DNA from: Streptomyces scopuliridis RB72
GTDB taxonomy: Bacteria; Actinomycetota; Actinomycetes; Streptomycetales; Streptomycetaceae
Direction of reading: 5' to 3'
Length of the DNA: 64,000 nucleotides
Assembly: GCF_000718095.1 (NCBI RefSeq)
Contig: NZ_JOEI01000002.1
Coordinates: 248,001-312,000, forward strand
This document shows positions 17,843 through 26,826 of this stretch, piece after piece. Below the pieces are notes generated by a model. It made no database searches. It was not told the DNA's origin and worked only from the letters and a program-made list of their open reading frames with translations. Position 1 is the stretch's first letter. The number at the start of each line of letters is the position of its first letter. Position numbers and translations under genes: made by a program.

Positions 17843-19153
17843 TCAGTACCACCGCGCATGCTCCTCTCCCTCAGTACCCTGCGGCCGGGTGCGGCCCACG
17901 ACCTCCAGCGAACCGCTCTCGGACCACCGCCCCGTGTAACCGGAGTCCGTGAACGAGCCCCGGTGGCTGGCGGCCGGCTCGTGGCAGCCGTCGCACAGTC
18001 TGTCGAAGGGCAGCGCCGTGCCCGCGGCCCAGATCTGCCCGGTGCTGCCCGTGGGCAGCACCTGTCCGTCCGCATCGCGGACCGTGACGCGGACACGGGG
18101 CACAGCGGCGCCCATGGCCGTACGGCCCGCCGCGTTCCGGGCGCCCACCGTGCAGTCGACCGCCGTCCAGGGCATGGCGCCGTCGCGGGGTGAGAACTCG
18201 GCCAGCAGCCGTGTGAAGGGCAGCAGTTCGGCATGGCGCTCCACGAGCCCGGGCGGCAAGGGACCACCGGTGACCAGGACCGTGCCCAGCCGCTCTTCCG
18301 CGCCCGGTCGGGATTCCGTCAGTACCGCCTCGTACTCCTCCGGTCCGTACACCGCAGCGGTACCCGAACCACGGAGGTGGGACACGGCCTCGCCGGCACC
18401 CGGAGGACGCGGTCCGTGAAACCTGCTTCCCGCGGCGACCGCCCACCACACCGCGGCCAGGGCCCGTGCGCCGCCGACCTCCTGACTCGCTGTCACACCG
18501 CGTGCGGGACGGCCGGCCCGGCGCAGCCGGGCACCGAGCGCGAACAGCCAGGCCCGGTGGTCGACGAGATGCCCCGTCACTCCGTCGTCGGCGCCGAGTT
18601 CGGTCAACAGGTAGGCGACATCGGCCGGCCCCGACCGTGGCAGGGAAGCGTCCACCCGGAGGTGCGTGATCTTCGCCCATGTCCGCTCGTCGTCCAGCAC
18701 TATCGCGGGAAGCGGCCACCGCTCCTTGGTCGCACCGCTGCACAGCACGAGCGTCGCGCCGCTCAGACCGGCGATCCGCACAAGGGAGGCGTCGTCGACA
18801 CTCTGTGGCACCGGGACGCACACTCCGCCCAGCTTGAGTACAGCCAGCTGGGCCACCAGCGCCTGGGCGTGGTCCGAGCAGTGAACGAGCACAGGGTCGC
18901 CGAGTTGCACCCCGTAGCGCAGAAGCGCCGAGGCCAAGCGGCCCGAGCTGCTCTCCGCCGACTCGTAGGTGAGCGCGCGACCGCCGTCGGCGACGACGAT
19001 CTCGTGGGGGCGCCTGGCCGCCGCGAGGCTGAACAGCCCGTCCAGGGTGCCCGAATGCGCGGCGCCCTCCCTGATTCCGGTCAGGACCGTGCGGCCCCCG
19101 CTCCGCCCGGTCGTAGCGGGCGTACCCGCGCTGATCGTGGTTGCTGCGCTCAC
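17843..19153 (-). CDS. Degenerate AMP-binding (ANL) adenylation-like protein
   Basis: 436 residues related to acyl-CoA synthetase / NRPS adenylation domains: LTYESAESSSGRLASALL, GDPVLVHCSDHAQALVAQLAVLKLGGVCVPV, and later GSTGQIWAAGTALP. The phosphate-binding loop, normally YTSGTTGxPKG, is replaced by LLTELGADDGVTG, and the C-terminal catalytic lysine subdomain is absent. ATP-dependent activation is therefore doubtful. It may be a relic, a partner protein, or a non-adenylating binding domain. The start is GTG at 19153. It is the leftmost member of the reverse-strand biosynthetic block, and I cannot tell whether it takes part in the pathway. Confidence 0.6.
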   Translation of the reverse strand: MSAATTISAGTPATTGRSGGRTVLTGIREGAAHSGTLDGLFSLAAARRPHEIVVADGGRALTYESAESSSGRLASALLRYGVQLGDPVLVHCSDHAQALVAQLAVLKLGGVCVPVPQSVDDASLVRIAGLSGATLVLCSGATKERWPLPAIVLDDERTWAKITHLRVDASLPRSGPADVAYLLTELGADDGVTGHLVDHRAWLFALGARLRRAGRPARGVTASQEVGGARALAAVWWAVAAGSRFHGPRPPGAGEAVSHLRGSGTAAVYGPEEYEAVLTESRPGAEERLGTVLVTGGPLPPGLVERHAELLPFTRLLAEFSPRDGAMPWTAVDCTVGARNAAGRTAMGAAVPRVRVTVRDADGQVLPTGSTGQIWAAGTALPFDRLCDGCHEPAASHRGSFTDSGYTGRWSESGSLEVVGRTRPQGTEGEEHARWY

Positions 19154-19366
19154 TCAGGGCCCCCAGGAATGACGTGCTCGCTTCGTCGGAAGGGAGGCCC
19201 GGGATCCGGCGAACGGTCATTCCTGCCCCAGGCGCCCCGCCCAGTGTCGCGGTGCCGGTCTGGGCAACTTCTTAAGTACATCTGGCGACCGCTCGGCCCC
19301 GCCTCCCGAAGTCGGTCCACCGCTGACCGCGTCGGTCAGCGACACCCGCGAACGCCGGGGTGGAGG

Positions 19367-20203
19367 TCAGGGACGCGTGGCCGTGGCCAGCCAGACGGCG
19401 CCGCGCAGCCGGACGCCGTCCGGGGTTTCGTACGGCCGGAGCGCCTCCCTCACCCGCTCGCGGGCATCCCCGACGACCTCCTCGTGTACGCCGTCGAGGT
19501 TGAAGCGGACCGGTCCCATCGCGAAGTAGAAGTCCACGGCCTCGTCGGCGGTCCGCCCCCAGTCGACGGACCCCTCGACGGAGGTCACCGTCACCTCGGT
19601 GAATCCCGCGGTGGTGAGCACCTCGTGGATGCGGGCGGGATCGGAGAGCGACACCATGCCCCGCTGCGCGGGAGAAGGCTGCCGGATGAGCGCGTTCACC
19701 GGCGCGAAGATCCGGGCCGAGTCCGCTTCGGGGGAGGGCAGTTGCGGGCAGATGAAGGTGAGCCGGCCGCCGGGCCGCAACGCGCCACCGATATTGGTGA
19801 ACGCGGCGATGTGGTCGGCGAAGAACATGACCCCGCCTCGGCTGACAGCGGCGTGGTAGTGGCCGGAGGGGAACGAGTGAACCTGCGCGTCGCCCTGTTC
19901 GAAGACCGCGTTGGCGATGCCTTCCTCGGCGGCGATGGCCCGCGCCCGCTCCACCATGGGCACGGAAATGTCGATCCCCACGGCCTGTCCTAAGGCGGCC
20001 CGGCGGGCAGCGAGGCGGGTGGTCTGGCCTGTGCCGCATCCGATGTCGAGCACACGGTCGCGCTCGCCGATCGCGGCCGCCTCGAACAGTGCGTCGTTGA
20101 ACCCGCCGTTCAACGAGTCATAGCGGTCGGGGTTGTTGGCCCAGTGTGCTCCCTCGTGGCCGTTCCACGCGTCTGCTTGCTGGGTGTTGGCGATCGGCTG
20201 CAT
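19367..20203 (-). CDS. Class I SAM-dependent methyltransferase
   Basis: 278 residues with the SAM motif VLDIGCGTGQTT (about 51-62), an acidic ribose-binding strand AVGIDISVPMVERAR, and GGALRPGGRLTFICPQ. This is the UbiE/type-11 fold typical of small-molecule O-, N- or C-methyltransferases. A rare TTA codon (19991-19993, residue 71) suggests bldA-dependent translation, in keeping with secondary metabolism. Palindromes lie 25-57 bp upstream of its start. The preceding PIG-L gene reads the same way with a 106-bp gap. Confidence 0.85.
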   Translation of the reverse strand: MQPIANTQQADAWNGHEGAHWANNPDRYDSLNGGFNDALFEAAAIGERDRVLDIGCGTGQTTRLAARRAALGQAVGIDISVPMVERARAIAAEEGIANAVFEQGDAQVHSFPSGHYHAAVSRGGVMFFADHIAAFTNIGGALRPGGRLTFICPQLPSPEADSARIFAPVNALIRQPSPAQRGMVSLSDPARIHEVLTTAGFTEVTVTSVEGSVDWGRTADEAVDFYFAMGPVRFNLDGVHEEVVGDARERVREALRPYETPDGVRLRGAVWLATATRP

Positions 20204-20227
20204 GGACGCTCCACGGTTCCTGATTTA

Positions 20228-20260
20228 ACTGGAGTCCATCTCCAGTATTCAACTCTAGAG
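20228..20260. promoter_or_regulatory. Paired palindromes upstream of the methyltransferase
   Basis: ACTGGAG-tccat-CTCCAGT (20228-20246) is a perfect 7-bp inverted repeat. The 8-bp palindrome CTCTAGAG (20253-20260) follows. Both sit in an unusually A+T-rich gap just upstream of the methyltransferase start, so they look like operator sites. The controlling protein is unknown. Confidence 0.5.
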
Positions 20261-20309
20261 ATAGAGTGCAGCCGTGGGTGACGTCAAGCCGGTCCGGCAG
20301 CGGCCGGAG

Positions 20310-21041
20310 TCAGACCCCGATCAGTTCGAACGCTATGGCCGGGGTACCACCGAACCGTTCACCGAACGTCCGTACCTTCTTCTCAAGGAACGCGCGGGCA
20401 TCCGCCATGGGATGGTCCGGGCCCAGATAGTCGAGGTACGACCGATGAGCCTCCAGCGCGGCCACCCCGTGGTCCAGAAAACCCGTCACATCGACGGCGT
20501 GGTCGGCGAACGGTGAGCCGCCGACAGCGGCGTACCGGACGCCCTTCCAGGGTTCCAGCCCGTCTTCGGCGAGCTCGGGGAAGATCCATCGGTTGCCGGC
20601 GTCACCCGCCGCGTCCAGCAGGGCGCGGCCCACATGGCGGTGGTCCGGCGAATTCCAGTCGCCGCCCCGCCATCGCTCATGGAAGTTGAGCGTGACCAGG
20701 ATGTCCGGACGATGCCGCCGGATGGCGGCGGCGATGTCGCGGCGCAACGGCAGGCCGTACTCGACGACGCCGTCCTGGTGGTCGAGGAACTCGACCACTT
20801 CCACACCGACGAGGGCAGCGGCCCGCAACTCCTCCTGCTCCCGGACGCGTGCCGCGTCTCCGGGTTCCATGGTGTCCATGCCGGCCTGACCGCGTGTCAC
20901 CATCACATAGACCACCTCGCGGCCCGCGGCGGTCCAGGCCGCCACGGCACACGCGGGGCCGTACTCCAGGTCGTCGGGGTGGGCGACAACGGCCAGCGCG
21001 CGCTGCCAGTCGTCGGGCATCGGGGCATACGGTTCGGCCAC
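20310..21041 (-). CDS. PIG-L family deacetylase
   Basis: 243 residues. The zinc-binding AHPDD motif is near the start (VVAHPDDLEYGP) and the distal histidine motif is SPDHRHVG. LmbE/PIG-L enzymes remove N-acetyl groups from sugar or sugar-like conjugates, as in mycothiol and glycopeptide biosynthesis, and several act as tailoring enzymes. Here the enzyme could unmask an amine or act as a mycothiol-conjugate amidase. It starts 7 bp after the DUF6879 stop, so the two are almost certainly co-transcribed. Confidence 0.85.
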   Translation of the reverse strand: MAEPYAPMPDDWQRALAVVAHPDDLEYGPACAVAAWTAAGREVVYVMVTRGQAGMDTMEPGDAARVREQEELRAAALVGVEVVEFLDHQDGVVEYGLPLRRDIAAAIRRHRPDILVTLNFHERWRGGDWNSPDHRHVGRALLDAAGDAGNRWIFPELAEDGLEPWKGVRYAAVGGSPFADHAVDVTGFLDHGVAALEAHRSYLDYLGPDHPMADARAFLEKKVRTFGERFGGTPAIAFELIGV

Positions 21042-21048
21042 GGGCGGT

Positions 21049-21585
21049 TCAGCTCTTCTCTTCGGCGGGGGACCGGACCGGCTCGTAGTCCGCGTGGTCG
21101 ATGCCGCGCTCCCAGACGGCGTTGAACGCGTCGGTGCACATCTTCGCCAGGGCCGGGTCCTCGGTCAGTTCGTGCGGACCCCACGAGCCGTCGCCCGCGA
21201 AGTGCGTGAAGCGGACCAGCCGGCCGTCGAACACCCAGAAGTCATTGCCCGGAAGCAGCAGATCGGACACCTGGCGGCGGGGCAGCCAGCGCACCTTCTC
21301 ACCGGCCGGGACGTTGACGATGGTCGTCGTCTCCCACTCGTAGCGGATGAAGTCCGTGACCGGCTCCGAGACGATCCGCAGCCGCCGCCAGTCGACACCA
21401 CGGCCCACGGTCTCCTGCACGAGCTCGACCCAGTCGAGGTGCCGGTCGTACTCGATCGGCTTGCCGGCCTGCCAGTCCACGAACAGCGCGCCTTGCGGGG
21501 TGTACATGTCGCGCATCTCAAGATGGATCGCCGAATGCTTCGCCTGGGCGATCAGTTCCTTGAACGCGGGCAGATTGCTGGACAT
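21049..21585 (-). CDS. DUF6879-family protein
   Basis: 178 residues, starting at MSSNLPAF behind an AGAGGAG ribosome site. Family hallmarks include YTPQGALFVDWQAGKP, NVPAGEKVRWLPRRQVSDLLLPGNDFWVFD and VRFTHFAGDGS. DUF6879 proteins are common in actinomycetes, usually beside XRE regulators, and their biochemical role is unknown. No XRE gene is adjacent here, which is unusual. It lies between the MFS transporter gene (47 bp upstream) and the PIG-L gene. Confidence 0.8.
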   Translation of the reverse strand: MSSNLPAFKELIAQAKHSAIHLEMRDMYTPQGALFVDWQAGKPIEYDRHLDWVELVQETVGRGVDWRRLRIVSEPVTDFIRYEWETTTIVNVPAGEKVRWLPRRQVSDLLLPGNDFWVFDGRLVRFTHFAGDGSWGPHELTEDPALAKMCTDAFNAVWERGIDHADYEPVRSPAEEKS

Positions 21586-21632
21586 CGCTGACTCCTCTGG
21601 GTGAGCCGGATCCGAACGGCCGGGTCGAAGGC

Positions 21633-22931
21633 TCATTGTCGCGGCGTGGTGGTGCGCACAGCGTCTCGCAGATTGCTCTCTTCGGACCCGGAGACACGGG
21701 TGCGCACGGCCCAGCGCACGACCGGACCGCTGAGCGCCAGGGAGACCACGAAGAGGGCGGCGAGCAGCAACCAGCCGACGAGGCCGAGGCGGTCCGGCAC
21801 GGTCGTCACGAGGACGGGGCCCGCGATCACCGCCAGGGCGTCGCCGGTGGCGAAGACCCCGCCGTACTGACCCTGGGCATGCTCGGGTGCCAACTCGTAC
21901 CGCAGGCCCCAGCGGGCCGCCTCCCCCCAGATCTCGCCGAGCGTGAAGAGCACGGTGGCGACCGCGAGCACCGCGGCGGCGGCCCACCCCGGGATGCCAC
22001 CGGACAGCGCCGCGACCGCGCACGCGACAGCGAGAACCAGGAACGTCCATCGTTGCAGGCGGCTCGCGCCGGGCACCGTGTCGGCGTCCCGGGCGACATA
22101 CACCTGCAGGAACACCACCATCAGTGTGTTGACGAGCATCAGCCACGCCGCCATCGCCCGCGGCGCGTCGGTGTGGGTCACCAGCCACAGCGGTATGCCG
22201 AGCGCGAGCACCGTCGGACCGATCCTGGCGAGCCCGGACACCTGGGCGACCAGGATGTACGGCACGTCCCGCACCGCCGAGGGCCCGCCCTTCAGGCGCG
22301 GCCGCTTGGGCTGCCGGGGCACGTGCGGCAACCGCATGTACAGGCCGGACACGACCACCATCGCGGCCGCGTTGCCCCAGAAGAGTGCGAGGTAGACATC
22401 CGGCGAGTCGACGGCGATCACGAAGCCGGCCGCCAACGAGGCCAACGCGAAACCTCCGTTGAACACGGATCGCATGTAGGCCGACAGTTTCACCCGCCCT
22501 TCCCTGCCCATGACCCCCGACACCAGTGCGCCGCGCGCCACATGGCCGGTCTGCTCGGCGGTGCCCAGCAACGCCGCCATCACCACGTACATGGGGAAGG
22601 AGTGGACGAACGCCGCTGAGATCAGCATCATCGCCTTGCACAGCGCGAGCACGGCGGTCGTGCCCCGCGGCCCGAAGCGGTCCGCTATGAAGCCGACCGG
22701 AACACCGAGCACGAGGGCCATCACGCCGGCCGTCGACAGGCCGATGCCCACCTGTCCCGGGGACAGTCCCACCACCCGGACGAAGTAGACGGCACCGCCC
22801 GTCACGTACAGGCCGTTGCCGAGGCTCGCCACAGCTGTGCACAGAACGAGGAGCCGCCCCGGCCCGGCGTCCGGTAGCAGCTTGGACCAGATCGACGTAC
22901 GGCCCCGCTGAATCTGCTCGGAATCGGTCAT
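21633..22931 (-). CDS. MFS transporter
   Basis: 432 residues, about twelve hydrophobic helices. The MFS loop between helices 2 and 3 appears as GVPVGFIADRFGPRG. It starts with ATG at 22931 (MTDSEQIQ); the longer frame has no ribosome site or family match. It probably exports a product or intermediate of the adjacent genes. It opens the transporter / DUF6879 / PIG-L run and is divergent from the TrmO-like gene. Confidence 0.85.
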   Translation of the reverse strand: MTDSEQIQRGRTSIWSKLLPDAGPGRLLVLCTAVASLGNGLYVTGGAVYFVRVVGLSPGQVGIGLSTAGVMALVLGVPVGFIADRFGPRGTTAVLALCKAMMLISAAFVHSFPMYVVMAALLGTAEQTGHVARGALVSGVMGREGRVKLSAYMRSVFNGGFALASLAAGFVIAVDSPDVYLALFWGNAAAMVVVSGLYMRLPHVPRQPKRPRLKGGPSAVRDVPYILVAQVSGLARIGPTVLALGIPLWLVTHTDAPRAMAAWLMLVNTLMVVFLQVYVARDADTVPGASRLQRWTFLVLAVACAVAALSGGIPGWAAAAVLAVATVLFTLGEIWGEAARWGLRYELAPEHAQGQYGGVFATGDALAVIAGPVLVTTVPDRLGLVGWLLLAALFVVSLALSGPVVRWAVRTRVSGSEESNLRDAVRTTTPRQ

Positions 22932-23023
22932 GTGCAGGCTCCCGCCCGAAATGAGGATTGACGCTCTGTCAGGACGCGGGCATGATCGATAAATCCATGA
23001 TGACTGCGCCGAAGGGGATTTCC

Positions 23024-23479
23024 ATGCCGCATTCGTTCGTCCCCATCGGAACCGTCCGCGGATCGCGACAGGAGTCCGTCCAGGACAACTGGGGAAGCGT
23101 CGAATGCCGCATTGATTTCGACCCGGAGGAATTGGACGCGGATGCGACGCTCGGACTGCGGGATTACTCTCATGTCGAGGTCGTGTTCGTCTTTCATCGG
23201 ACCGACCGTGTCTGCCGGGGTACGCAGCACCCGCGCGGAAACCCGTCGTGGTCCCGAGTGGGCATACTCGCCCAGCGCGCACCGAACCGGCCGAATCACA
23301 TCGGCGTCACCGTTTGCGAACTGGTCGCGGTCGACGGTCTCACCCTCTCCGTCCGCGGTCTCGACGCTCTCGACGGCAGTCCGGTGCTCGACGTCAAGCC
23401 CTATCTTCCGGAGTTCGCGCCGCGCGGGGAGGTCCGTGCACCGAAGTGGTCCGGCGAATTGATGAGCAATTACTTCTGA
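23024..23479 (+). CDS. TrmO-like SAM-dependent methyltransferase family protein
   Basis: 151 residues matching the TsaA/TrmO beta-barrel family: FVPIGTVRGSRQESVQDNWG at the start, LRDYSHVEVVFVFH, then QRAPNRPNHIGVTVCELV and GLDALDGSPVLDVKPYLPEF. TrmO methylates N6-threonylcarbamoyladenosine in tRNA. Short copies also occur inside biosynthetic clusters, where their role may differ. The ATG at 23024 follows AAGGGG and begins where the family begins; an ATG at 22982 is possible. It is one of only two forward genes in the biosynthetic region, divergent from the MFS gene. Confidence 0.75.
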   Translation: MPHSFVPIGTVRGSRQESVQDNWGSVECRIDFDPEELDADATLGLRDYSHVEVVFVFHRTDRVCRGTQHPRGNPSWSRVGILAQRAPNRPNHIGVTVCELVAVDGLTLSVRGLDALDGSPVLDVKPYLPEFAPRGEVRAPKWSGELMSNYF

Positions 23480-23535
23480 GATACTCAGGCTCTCCCCCGT
23501 CGGGCTCGCCTGTGTGGTACGAGCCATCGCATCCC

Positions 23536-25170
23536 TCACGTCGGTTCTTCCGGCGGATCGGCGGGCAGGTGAGCGACCATGTCGGTGCGCCCGGACGCGA
23601 TCAACGTGTTGATCTCGTCTGCCGAGAGGTCCTCCGCCGAGAGCAGCACCACCGGGAGCGCTCCGGCGAAGGTCAGTTCCTCGGCGCGCCTGGTGCGGGC
23701 GATGCGGCCCGTACCGGTCTGGGAGGGTACGGCGAGGAAGTCGAAGCCCCGCGCCGCGGCTTCGGCCGCAATGGTGGCCGGACCCCGGGCCGTTGACTCG
23801 TCCGGACCGGACGCCGCCGCGACCAGCAGCCCCACCGCGCGCGCACCCGCGGCCTTCAACGCGCCCGGAGCCGTTGCGTCGTCCCCGACCGGGCAGCGCA
23901 CGGCACCGTCCGCCGTGCGCAGGACCAGTCCGGCCGGCTTTCCCCCGGAACCGTCCGCCTCCGCGACTCGGCTCTCCAGGATCAGCCCTCCGACCGTGAG
24001 CGGCACGTCACGGGGCTCGGCGTCGGTCGGACGGCCCGCGAGCCGGTGCACGGTCTGTGCCGTGAACTCCGGGTCGCGGTCGCGCAGCCGGTCGAAGGTG
24101 TTCATCGGCCGCCGGCTGCGCAGCGCGAAGACCGTGCGGTGCCCGTTCGTCCGTCCGCGGCGGCAGAGTGTCTCGAACCACTCCACACTCTCACGGGCCT
24201 CGGCCTGCGCCGCTCCGATCACCGGTTGCCGGGTACGCGCGTACGTGTCGAGGGCCTCGGGAACCGCCGTCCCCTCGGCGAGGGCACCGGCGAGGCACAT
24301 CGCGTCGTCGATCGCCAGCGTGGTTCCGGACCCGGTGGAGAAGTGCACGGTGTGCGCCGCGTCGCCGATGAGCACGGACCGCCCGTCATGCCAGCGCTCG
24401 TTGACGATCGTGCGGAACGGCTGCCAGCCCGCGGTCTGGGCATGCAGCGGCGCACCGCGCAGCTCGTCGGTGAAGAGCGCGGCGAGTCGCTTCTCCAGCT
24501 CGGGGAGCGGCCGGTCGTCCAGCCCGTGCCCGGCGAGGGTGGTGGGGTCCGCCTCAACAATGAACGTGCTCTCGTCGGCGGCGTGTGGATAGGAGTGCAC
24601 GATCAGCAGCCCCGGACCGAGGTCCTTGAGGACGAACGACGGTTCGAGCACGACGGGCGCGGCGGCCCACAGGAACCTGGTCCGCCCTGCGGTGACGGTC
24701 GTGCCGAACGCCTCCCGCCGGGAGGTGCGCAACCGGCTGCCCGCCCCGTCGGCGAGGACGATCACGTCGGGCGCGTCCCGCCCCTCCGGTATCGAGGTGA
24801 CGGTCCGGCGGATCAGGCGCACCCGCGGCGAGTCCGCCGCCAGTTGGCGCACATGGCTGTGGAAGGTCCGGCGACGCAGTCCCACCATGCCGTAGGCACC
24901 CGACCAGATGCGCTCGTCACCGCAGAGTGTCAGTGTGCGGTTCCAGACGCCCCTGGCCGTCGCCGGCAGCGCGAAGGCTCGCGGGAAGACGCGCTGGACG
25001 TGATCCATGAAGTCGGTGGACATGACGATTCCGGCGCCCGGTCCCCGACTGTCCCGGTCGTAGAGATCGATGGTGATGTCCGGTCGCAGGCGCGAAAGTT
25101 CCAGGGTGAAGAACGCCCCCGCTGCCCCCGCCCCGACGACCGCCACATGACGCGGCGGCCGACCGGTCAT
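23536..25170 (-). CDS. Flavin monooxygenase of the VioD / anthraniloyl-CoA monooxygenase type
   Basis: 544 residues. FAD-binding GAGAAG near residue 13, the DG motif as VIVLADGAGSRLR, and the GD motif as VLIGDAAHTVHFSTGSGTT are all present. The segments HSYPHAADESTFIVEAD, ERWHDGRSVLIGDA and SVEWFETL align by eye with VioD (a tryptophan-side hydroxylase in violacein synthesis) and with salicylyl/anthraniloyl-CoA hydroxylases. After about residue 390 there is an extra ~150-residue tail. It ends in ADEINTLIASGRTDMVAH, which resembles the end of the old-yellow-enzyme barrel of bifunctional anthraniloyl-CoA monooxygenases, but is far shorter. An aromatic hydroxylation is likely; indole or aminobenzoyl groups are candidates. 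Its ATG overlaps the globin stop (ATGA). Confidence 0.75.
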   Translation of the reverse strand: MTGRPPRHVAVVGAGAAGAFFTLELSRLRPDITIDLYDRDSRGPGAGIVMSTDFMDHVQRVFPRAFALPATARGVWNRTLTLCGDERIWSGAYGMVGLRRRTFHSHVRQLAADSPRVRLIRRTVTSIPEGRDAPDVIVLADGAGSRLRTSRREAFGTTVTAGRTRFLWAAAPVVLEPSFVLKDLGPGLLIVHSYPHAADESTFIVEADPTTLAGHGLDDRPLPELEKRLAALFTDELRGAPLHAQTAGWQPFRTIVNERWHDGRSVLIGDAAHTVHFSTGSGTTLAIDDAMCLAGALAEGTAVPEALDTYARTRQPVIGAAQAEARESVEWFETLCRRGRTNGHRTVFALRSRRPMNTFDRLRDRDPEFTAQTVHRLAGRPTDAEPRDVPLTVGGLILESRVAEADGSGGKPAGLVLRTADGAVRCPVGDDATAPGALKAAGARAVGLLVAAASGPDESTARGPATIAAEAAARGFDFLAVPSQTGTGRIARTRRAEELTFAGALPVVLLSAEDLSADEINTLIASGRTDMVAHLPADPPEEPT

Positions 25171-25691
25171 CGAGGCGATCCGTCCCAGTGGAATCGTTCG
25201 CCGCGCGCGAGCGCCGCACCCCGCGACGCCGCCATCATCTCGCCGCTGGCCACCTTCATGATGGTCATGAACTCACCGAACCCGGGCTCCGGAGCGTCCA
25301 GGTCGCCGCCGGCCGCGGCCATCAGCTCCAGCCAGCGCAGCCGGTGCTCCCGAGCGATGAGGAAGTGGCTGTGCGCCTGGTGCAGACGCGGTTCCCAGGC
25401 CGCGGTCAGGTCGTTGTCGCCGTACATCCTGATGAAGTGCTCGGCGAGGTGATCGGCGTGCATCGCCCAGTCGGTCACCGGGAACAGCGGCGCGAGCACC
25501 TCGTCCTCGGCGACGAGTTCGTAGAACCGGGCGGTCAGAGCCCGGAAGAACGGTTCACCGCCGATCGCGGCGTAAAAGTCCTCGACTTTGCGGTCGACCT
25601 GCGACGAGGTCATCCGGTCACCGGACTTGAGCCCCTGGTCGGCGACGAGCAACACCTTGCCGTCGTGTGGTGGTACCGGTTGTGGCGGCAC
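25167..25691 (-). CDS. Truncated haemoglobin, group II-like
   Basis: 174 residues from a GTG at 25691, set by a GAGGAG eight bases upstream. After a ~28-residue leader the sequence is a 2-on-2 globin: FYAAIGGEPFFRALTARFY, DEVLAPLFP, then the heme-ligand helix PRLHQAHSHFLI (proximal His in AHSHF) and the conserved Trp in RLRWLELM. Group II globins bind O2 tightly and can supply or detoxify O2, NO or peroxide. Tight coupling to the downstream flavin monooxygenase and the upstream GNAT gene (13 bp) suggests a dedicated role in one oxidation, either feeding oxygen or itself acting as a heme catalyst. The latter is speculative. Confidence 0.82.
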   Translation of the reverse strand: MPPQPVPPHDGKVLLVADQGLKSGDRMTSSQVDRKVEDFYAAIGGEPFFRALTARFYELVAEDEVLAPLFPVTDWAMHADHLAEHFIRMYGDNDLTAAWEPRLHQAHSHFLIAREHRLRWLELMAAAGGDLDAPEPGFGEFMTIMKVASGEMMAASRGAALARGERFHWDGSPR

Positions 25692-25704
25692 GGAATTCTC
25701 CTCT

Positions 25705-26826
25705 TCAGTCGAGCAACAGTGCGGCCGCGGACAGCGTGTTGACGGTGCATCCACGGAGCTTCTTCGCCTGGAGCGTGCCGAGGCCGTAGGCCATCGACGT
25801 GATGCCCATCCGGGGCGCCAGTTCGGCAGGCCGGTAGAACATCGTGGCGAAGTACGTGAACGAGGCATCCGGGCGGTCGTAGTCGGTGCCGCTCATCAGA
25901 ACCGTCCACCGCGCTCCGTCGCGGACAAGGATGCTGAAGGACAGGAGGTCGTCGCCCTGTCGCGCCTCCACCACCATGACGTTCCTCGGGCCGAAGTGCT
26001 CGCGGAGGTGCCGCAGCGAACCGGCCTCACGCTCCGCGTCCGGGGTCCCGCCGTATTTGGTCACGATCTGCGCCCGCAGCCGGACCAGTTCCGGCTCCTG
26101 GTCCCGGACGGTGCGCTCGCTGATCACCACTCCGCGGAGCGCGATGTCCCGCAGCTCGCGGCGCACGGCGAAGCGGCGCTTGCGCGGCAGCCCGGCCACG
26201 TATCCGTCGAAGTCCGGCCAGGTGACGTCCATGTCACAGCGGTCGACCATCGGCACGACGTCGAAACCGCGCGTGCGCAGGGCGTCCAGGAACTCCGGGA
26301 AGTCGGGCCTCAGGAACAGCGCCGCGATGCTGCGCATGCCCTGTTGCCGGCACCAGTCGACGAGCCCGTCGACGTACGCCCGCACCGCGGCGGGATCGTG
26401 TGCGCCGGGCCCGACCGGGGCAGTCTCGTAGTTCGGGAACATCAGCAGGCAGCAGGGAAAGACCTCTTCGGGTGCGAGCCCCCGCCAGGGGTGCGGTCCG
26501 TGCTCGGCCACGCCCTCGTCGACGGACCCGCCGGAGAGCACTCGGTGGGGATCGAACCGCACATGGCCGGTCGGCCGGTCGACGGGACCGCCGACGAGTG
26601 CCACGGAGGGTACCCCGTCGCCGGAGAGCTCCAGTGTGTGCGCGCCCCCGGGGATACGCCCCTCGGCGAGCATGATCCAGCGTCGGCTCAGCGTCGCCGG
26701 GGCACCCACGCCGAGGTACTCGTCCCAGTCGTCCGCCACCCCTGTCCGCACCGCGAAGGTGCCGGGTAAGGGCCGCATGACGGCAGCGGCTGCCGGCGGA
26801 TCGTCCATCTGCGTCACGGCGGTCAT
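25705..26826 (-). CDS. GNAT-fold transferase, DUF482/Fem-like
   Basis: 373 residues from ATG at 26826 (MTAVTQ). It resembles the GNAT-6/DUF482 'peptidogalycan' family and FemX-type aminoacyltransferases. Evidence is YVAGLPRKRRFAVRRELRDI in the middle, followed by VVEARQGDDLLSFSILV, a C-terminal YFATMFYRPAELAPRMG, and AYGLGTLQAKKLRGC. Members move acyl or aminoacyl groups onto amines; some GNAT enzymes in lipopeptide pathways join an ACP-bound fatty acyl chain to a ribosomal peptide. It lies 119 bp downstream of the repeat-peptide gene, same strand, and 13 bp upstream of the globin. Donor and acceptor are unknown; the peptide and the nearby ACP are obvious candidates. Confidence 0.65.
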   Translation of the reverse strand: MTAVTQMDDPPAAAAVMRPLPGTFAVRTGVADDWDEYLGVGAPATLSRRWIMLAEGRIPGGAHTLELSGDGVPSVALVGGPVDRPTGHVRFDPHRVLSGGSVDEGVAEHGPHPWRGLAPEEVFPCCLLMFPNYETAPVGPGAHDPAAVRAYVDGLVDWCRQQGMRSIAALFLRPDFPEFLDALRTRGFDVVPMVDRCDMDVTWPDFDGYVAGLPRKRRFAVRRELRDIALRGVVISERTVRDQEPELVRLRAQIVTKYGGTPDAEREAGSLRHLREHFGPRNVMVVEARQGDDLLSFSILVRDGARWTVLMSGTDYDRPDASFTYFATMFYRPAELAPRMGITSMAYGLGTLQAKKLRGCTVNTLSAAALLLD

